Assembly: GCA_024641365.1 (NCBI GenBank)
Contig: JAHEDF010000177.1
Span: 1-7,507, forward strand
Reading direction: 5' to 3'
Source: Planctomycetota bacterium
Lineage (GTDB): Bacteria; Planctomycetota; UBA11346
Length of the DNA: 7,507 nt
Part shown: piece by piece, positions 5,882-7,507 of the stretch
Position numbering within the stretch: the first letter of the stretch is position 1
How the letters are laid out: each line of letters opens with the position of its first letter
The notes under the pieces: model-generated
What the model was told of the DNA's origin: nothing
The model's database searches: none
The model's input: only the letters and a program-made list of their open reading frames with translations
Position numbers and translations under genes: made by a program

Positions 5882-7393
5882 TCAGCGCTTGGTGGATTTC
5901 TTTACTTGTTTAGCAGCCGCTTTTTTAGCGGCTTTTTTTAAAGCTTTCTTGAAAGCTTTTTTAACGAGTTTTTTTGTTTTTATTTTAACCGACGGTTTTT
6001 TTCCCGCTTTTTTAACAGCAGGTTTAGCCTTTTTACTAGCGGCAGGACGCGCTGATTTTGCGGGTTTCGCAGTAGGCTTCTTTGCTATTTTCTTCGCCGG
6101 TTTTGATTTTGGAATATATGCAATTGCTGGTGGTGTTGGTAATGCTGGACGAGGGGGGAGCCCTTGTTGTGCACGATATTCGGCAGCAGCTTTAGCTGCT
6201 TTAATGCAACCATCTTTTAAATCATCTGCAGCAATCACAGTGAGACCGGATTCAGCAATTAATTTTTTACCTTCTTTAACATTAGTGCCTTCTAAACGCA
6301 CCACTAACGGGCGATCTAATCCAACTTCTTTTACTGCGGTGAGAACGCCAGTTGCGATGGTGTCACATTTCATGATGCCACCAAAAATATTTACTAATAT
6401 AGCTTCAACGGCTGGATCTTTTAAAATAATTTTAAATGCAGTTGTTACTTTTTCGGCTGTCGCACCGCCGCCCACATCAAGAAAGTTCGCAGGAAAAGCA
6501 CCTTGTTTAGCGCCGTATTGAGCAATGGCATCCATGGTGGCCATGGCTAATCCAGCACCATTGACCATGCAGCCAATGTTGCCGTCTAATTTCACAAATG
6601 CCATGTCATGACTTTTTGCTTCTAATTCAGCGGGGTCTTCTTCATTCGGATCTAACATCGCTTGAATTTCAGGATGACGGTAGAGGGCATTATCATCAAA
6701 TGACATTTTACTGTCGAGTGCAATTACGTCATCATTGGCGGAAACCACTAATGGATTAACTTCCAACATATCAGCATCGGTTTCGAGGAAACACGTCGCT
6801 AATGCCTGTGCTGTTTTCACAAATGCTTTAATCTGATTTGGGGTCAATCCCATTTCAAAGCCAAAGCGACGCGCTTGCCAGGTACCTAATCCTGCATGCG
6901 GATCAAAATGAGTTTTGAGAATTTTTTCAGGATGCGAGTGGGCCACTTCTTCAATATCCATGCCGCCTTCACTACTCACAATTAATACAGGTGCCGCTGC
7001 GGCGCGATCCATTAAAATTGAAAAATATAATTCTTTGGCAATTTGACAGCCATCTTCAACGTAAAGGGTTTGAACTTGTTTGCAGCCATCGCCTGTTTGA
7101 ATAGTTTTTAAATAATTACCCAATAATTTACCGGCCATTTCCTTGGCTTGCTCAGGTGATTTGACGACCTTTACGCCGCCGTCCATGACATGTTGGGTCA
7201 TGGCTTCATCAGCGTAGACGGTGCCTTTACCCCGACCACCGGCATGAATTTGTGACTTCACAACAACAACTGGCGAACCTAATTCGCGAGCTGCTTTTTC
7301 AACTTGATCAACTGTGGTGCATGCATGACCGCGTAGCACCGGAACGCCATGCGCTTTAAAGAGTTGTTTGCCTTGGTATTCGTGAATTTTCAT
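5882..7393 (-). CDS. sucC: Succinyl-CoA synthetase beta subunit with lysine-rich H1-like C-terminal extension
   Basis: Nucleotide-binding ATP-grasp beta subunit that pairs with SucD in the TCA cycle. It is 503 residues against 388 in E. coli. The start is the ATG at 7393, giving the conserved [12 protein letters not shown], with GAGGA at 7398-7402 (minus strand) just upstream. Core motifs are all present: [10 protein letters not shown] (48-57) in the ATP-grasp, [12 protein letters not shown] (140-151), EVNPLV (211-216, metal binding), [15 protein letters not shown] (226-240), [18 protein letters not shown] (271-288), NFLDVGGGA (303-311) and [11 protein letters not shown] (334-344). The enzyme proper ends near residue 405. 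The frame then runs on, without a stop or frameshift, through a Pro-rich linker into a tail of Lys, Ala and Pro to residue 503. The core is very likely an active enzyme; the tail's role is unknown. sucD follows after 54 bases. sucA/sucB are not in the 114 bases visible upstream. Confidence 0.96.
   Translation of the reverse strand: MKIHEYQGKQLFKAHGVPVLRGHACTTVDQVEKAARELGSPVVVVKSQIHAGGRGKGTVYADEAMTQHVMDGGVKVVKSPEQAKEMAGKLLGNYLKTIQTGDGCKQVQTLYVEDGCQIAKELYFSILMDRAAAAPVLIVSSEGGMDIEEVAHSHPEKILKTHFDPHAGLGTWQARRFGFEMGLTPNQIKAFVKTAQALATCFLETDADMLEVNPLVVSANDDVIALDSKMSFDDNALYRHPEIQAMLDPNEEDPAELEAKSHDMAFVKLDGNIGCMVNGAGLAMATMDAIAQYGAKQGAFPANFLDVGGGATAEKVTTAFKIILKDPAVEAILVNIFGGIMKCDTIATGVLTAVKEVGLDRPLVVRLEGTNVKEGKKLIAESGLTVIAADDLKDGCIKAAKAAAEYRAQQGLPPRPALPTPPAIAYIPKSKPAKKIAKKPTAKPAKSARPAASKKAKPAVKKAGKKPSVKIKTKKLVKKAFKKALKKAAKKAAAKQVKKSTKR
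5885..6157 (-). other. Region of sucC encoding a histone H1-like Lys/Ala/Pro tail
   Basis: This covers residues 413-503 of SucC. By my count the 91 residues contain 31 Lys, 3 Arg, about 20 Ala and 13 Pro, and no Asp or Glu. Residues 413-428 are a Pro-rich linker ([10 protein letters not shown]). Residues 430-475 carry AKKP/KPAK-type repeats like those of histone H1 tails and bacterial H1-like or AlgP-type proteins. From about residue 472 the pattern becomes [18 protein letters not shown], a predicted cationic amphipathic helix with hydrophobic residues every 3-4 positions. No Met codon lies in the tail, so it is unlikely to be an independently ATG-initiated protein. Likely properties are nucleic-acid, polyphosphate or membrane binding; this is inference from composition. 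Confidence 0.85.
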
Positions 7394-7507
7394 GGCGTCC
7401 TCGTGAAGAGCGCACACGTTGGATGTGCTTGGTTGCTATGCAATGGGTAAGGTGCAACCGCAACAATCCATGCGTGAGCGGATGGTTGACCCATGTGTCT
7501 ATGAGGG
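7394..7507 (-). other. Upstream leader region of sucC, no gene seen
   Basis: These 114 bases hold the sucC ribosome binding site (GAGGA, 7398-7402) and a small inverted repeat, GCACA/TGTGC (7412-7416 and 7424-7428, 7-base loop). A second repeat, GGTTGC/GCAACC, lies at 7431-7436 and 7454-7459. I find no convincing -35/-10 pair, so the operon promoter may lie beyond the window or upstream suc genes may be cotranscribed. No coding feature is supported here. Confidence 0.4.

Noticed and set aside
5882..6157. The SucC tail as an artefact of a frameshift into a neighbouring frame
   Set aside because: The frame is continuous from the conserved core, the tail has a consistent Lys/Ala/Pro composition ending at a clean TGA, and sucD with its own ribosome binding site follows normally.
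5877..6521. Plus-strand open frame of 214 codons opposite sucC, rich in Phe/Ala/Leu
   Set aside because: It is the reverse reading of the Lys/Ala-rich tail (AAA/AAG read as TTT/CTT, i.e. Phe/Leu). It has no family resemblance and no Shine-Dalgarno, and it overlaps a conserved gene.
7431..7459. GGTTGC/GCAACC inverted repeat as an operator or riboswitch upstream of sucC
   Set aside because: Only 6 bp with a 17-base loop; no recognised riboswitch core is visible, so it is mentioned only in the leader description.

Overview
The window carries six protein-coding genes of a Gram-negative bacterium, packed tightly on both strands. The evidence for a Gram-negative host is an MCE (MlaD-type) lipid-transport protein together with glycogen branching enzyme, a Pit/DUF47 phosphate-uptake pair and a sucCD operon. 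Base composition looks moderate (mid-40s % GC by eye, not computed) with many TTA/ATT-type codons. A Pseudomonadota-like lineage fits best, but the sequence does not let me name a genus. K/A/P-rich protein tails such as the one found here also occur in Myxococcota-like groups.

Layout. Positions 1-1818 (+) hold the 3' five-sixths of glgB; the gene is cut by the left edge and lacks about 120 N-terminal codons relative to the E. coli enzyme. It converges, with only 11 bases between stop codons, on a minus-strand pair: pit (1830-2930), a low-affinity inorganic phosphate transporter, preceded by its DUF47/PhoU-like partner (2923-3561). The two overlap by 8 bases. Diverging from this pair is a plus-strand MCE-domain gene (3683-4846), whose ABC permease and ATPase partners are not in the window. 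A strong symmetrical hairpin (4884-4912) then separates the MCE gene from the minus-strand sucC-sucD operon (7393 down to 4937), which encodes both subunits of the TCA-cycle enzyme succinyl-CoA synthetase.

The genes form three separate functional blocks: glycogen synthesis, phosphate import plus envelope lipid trafficking, and the TCA cycle. The standout feature is in sucC. After a complete, motif-intact beta subunit (about 405 residues) the same reading frame continues through a proline-rich linker into a tail rich in lysine and alanine, with no acidic residue (residues 413-503, 34 basic of 91). It resembles the C-terminal tail of histone H1-like proteins and ends in a cationic amphipathic helix. 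This is the best candidate in the window for something undescribed. Secondary points are a duplicated-looking PKE motif just upstream of the DUF47 start, a palindrome in the divergent pit/MCE control region, and terminator-like hairpins antisense to the sucC tail. I see no RNA genes, mobile elements or CRISPR arrays.
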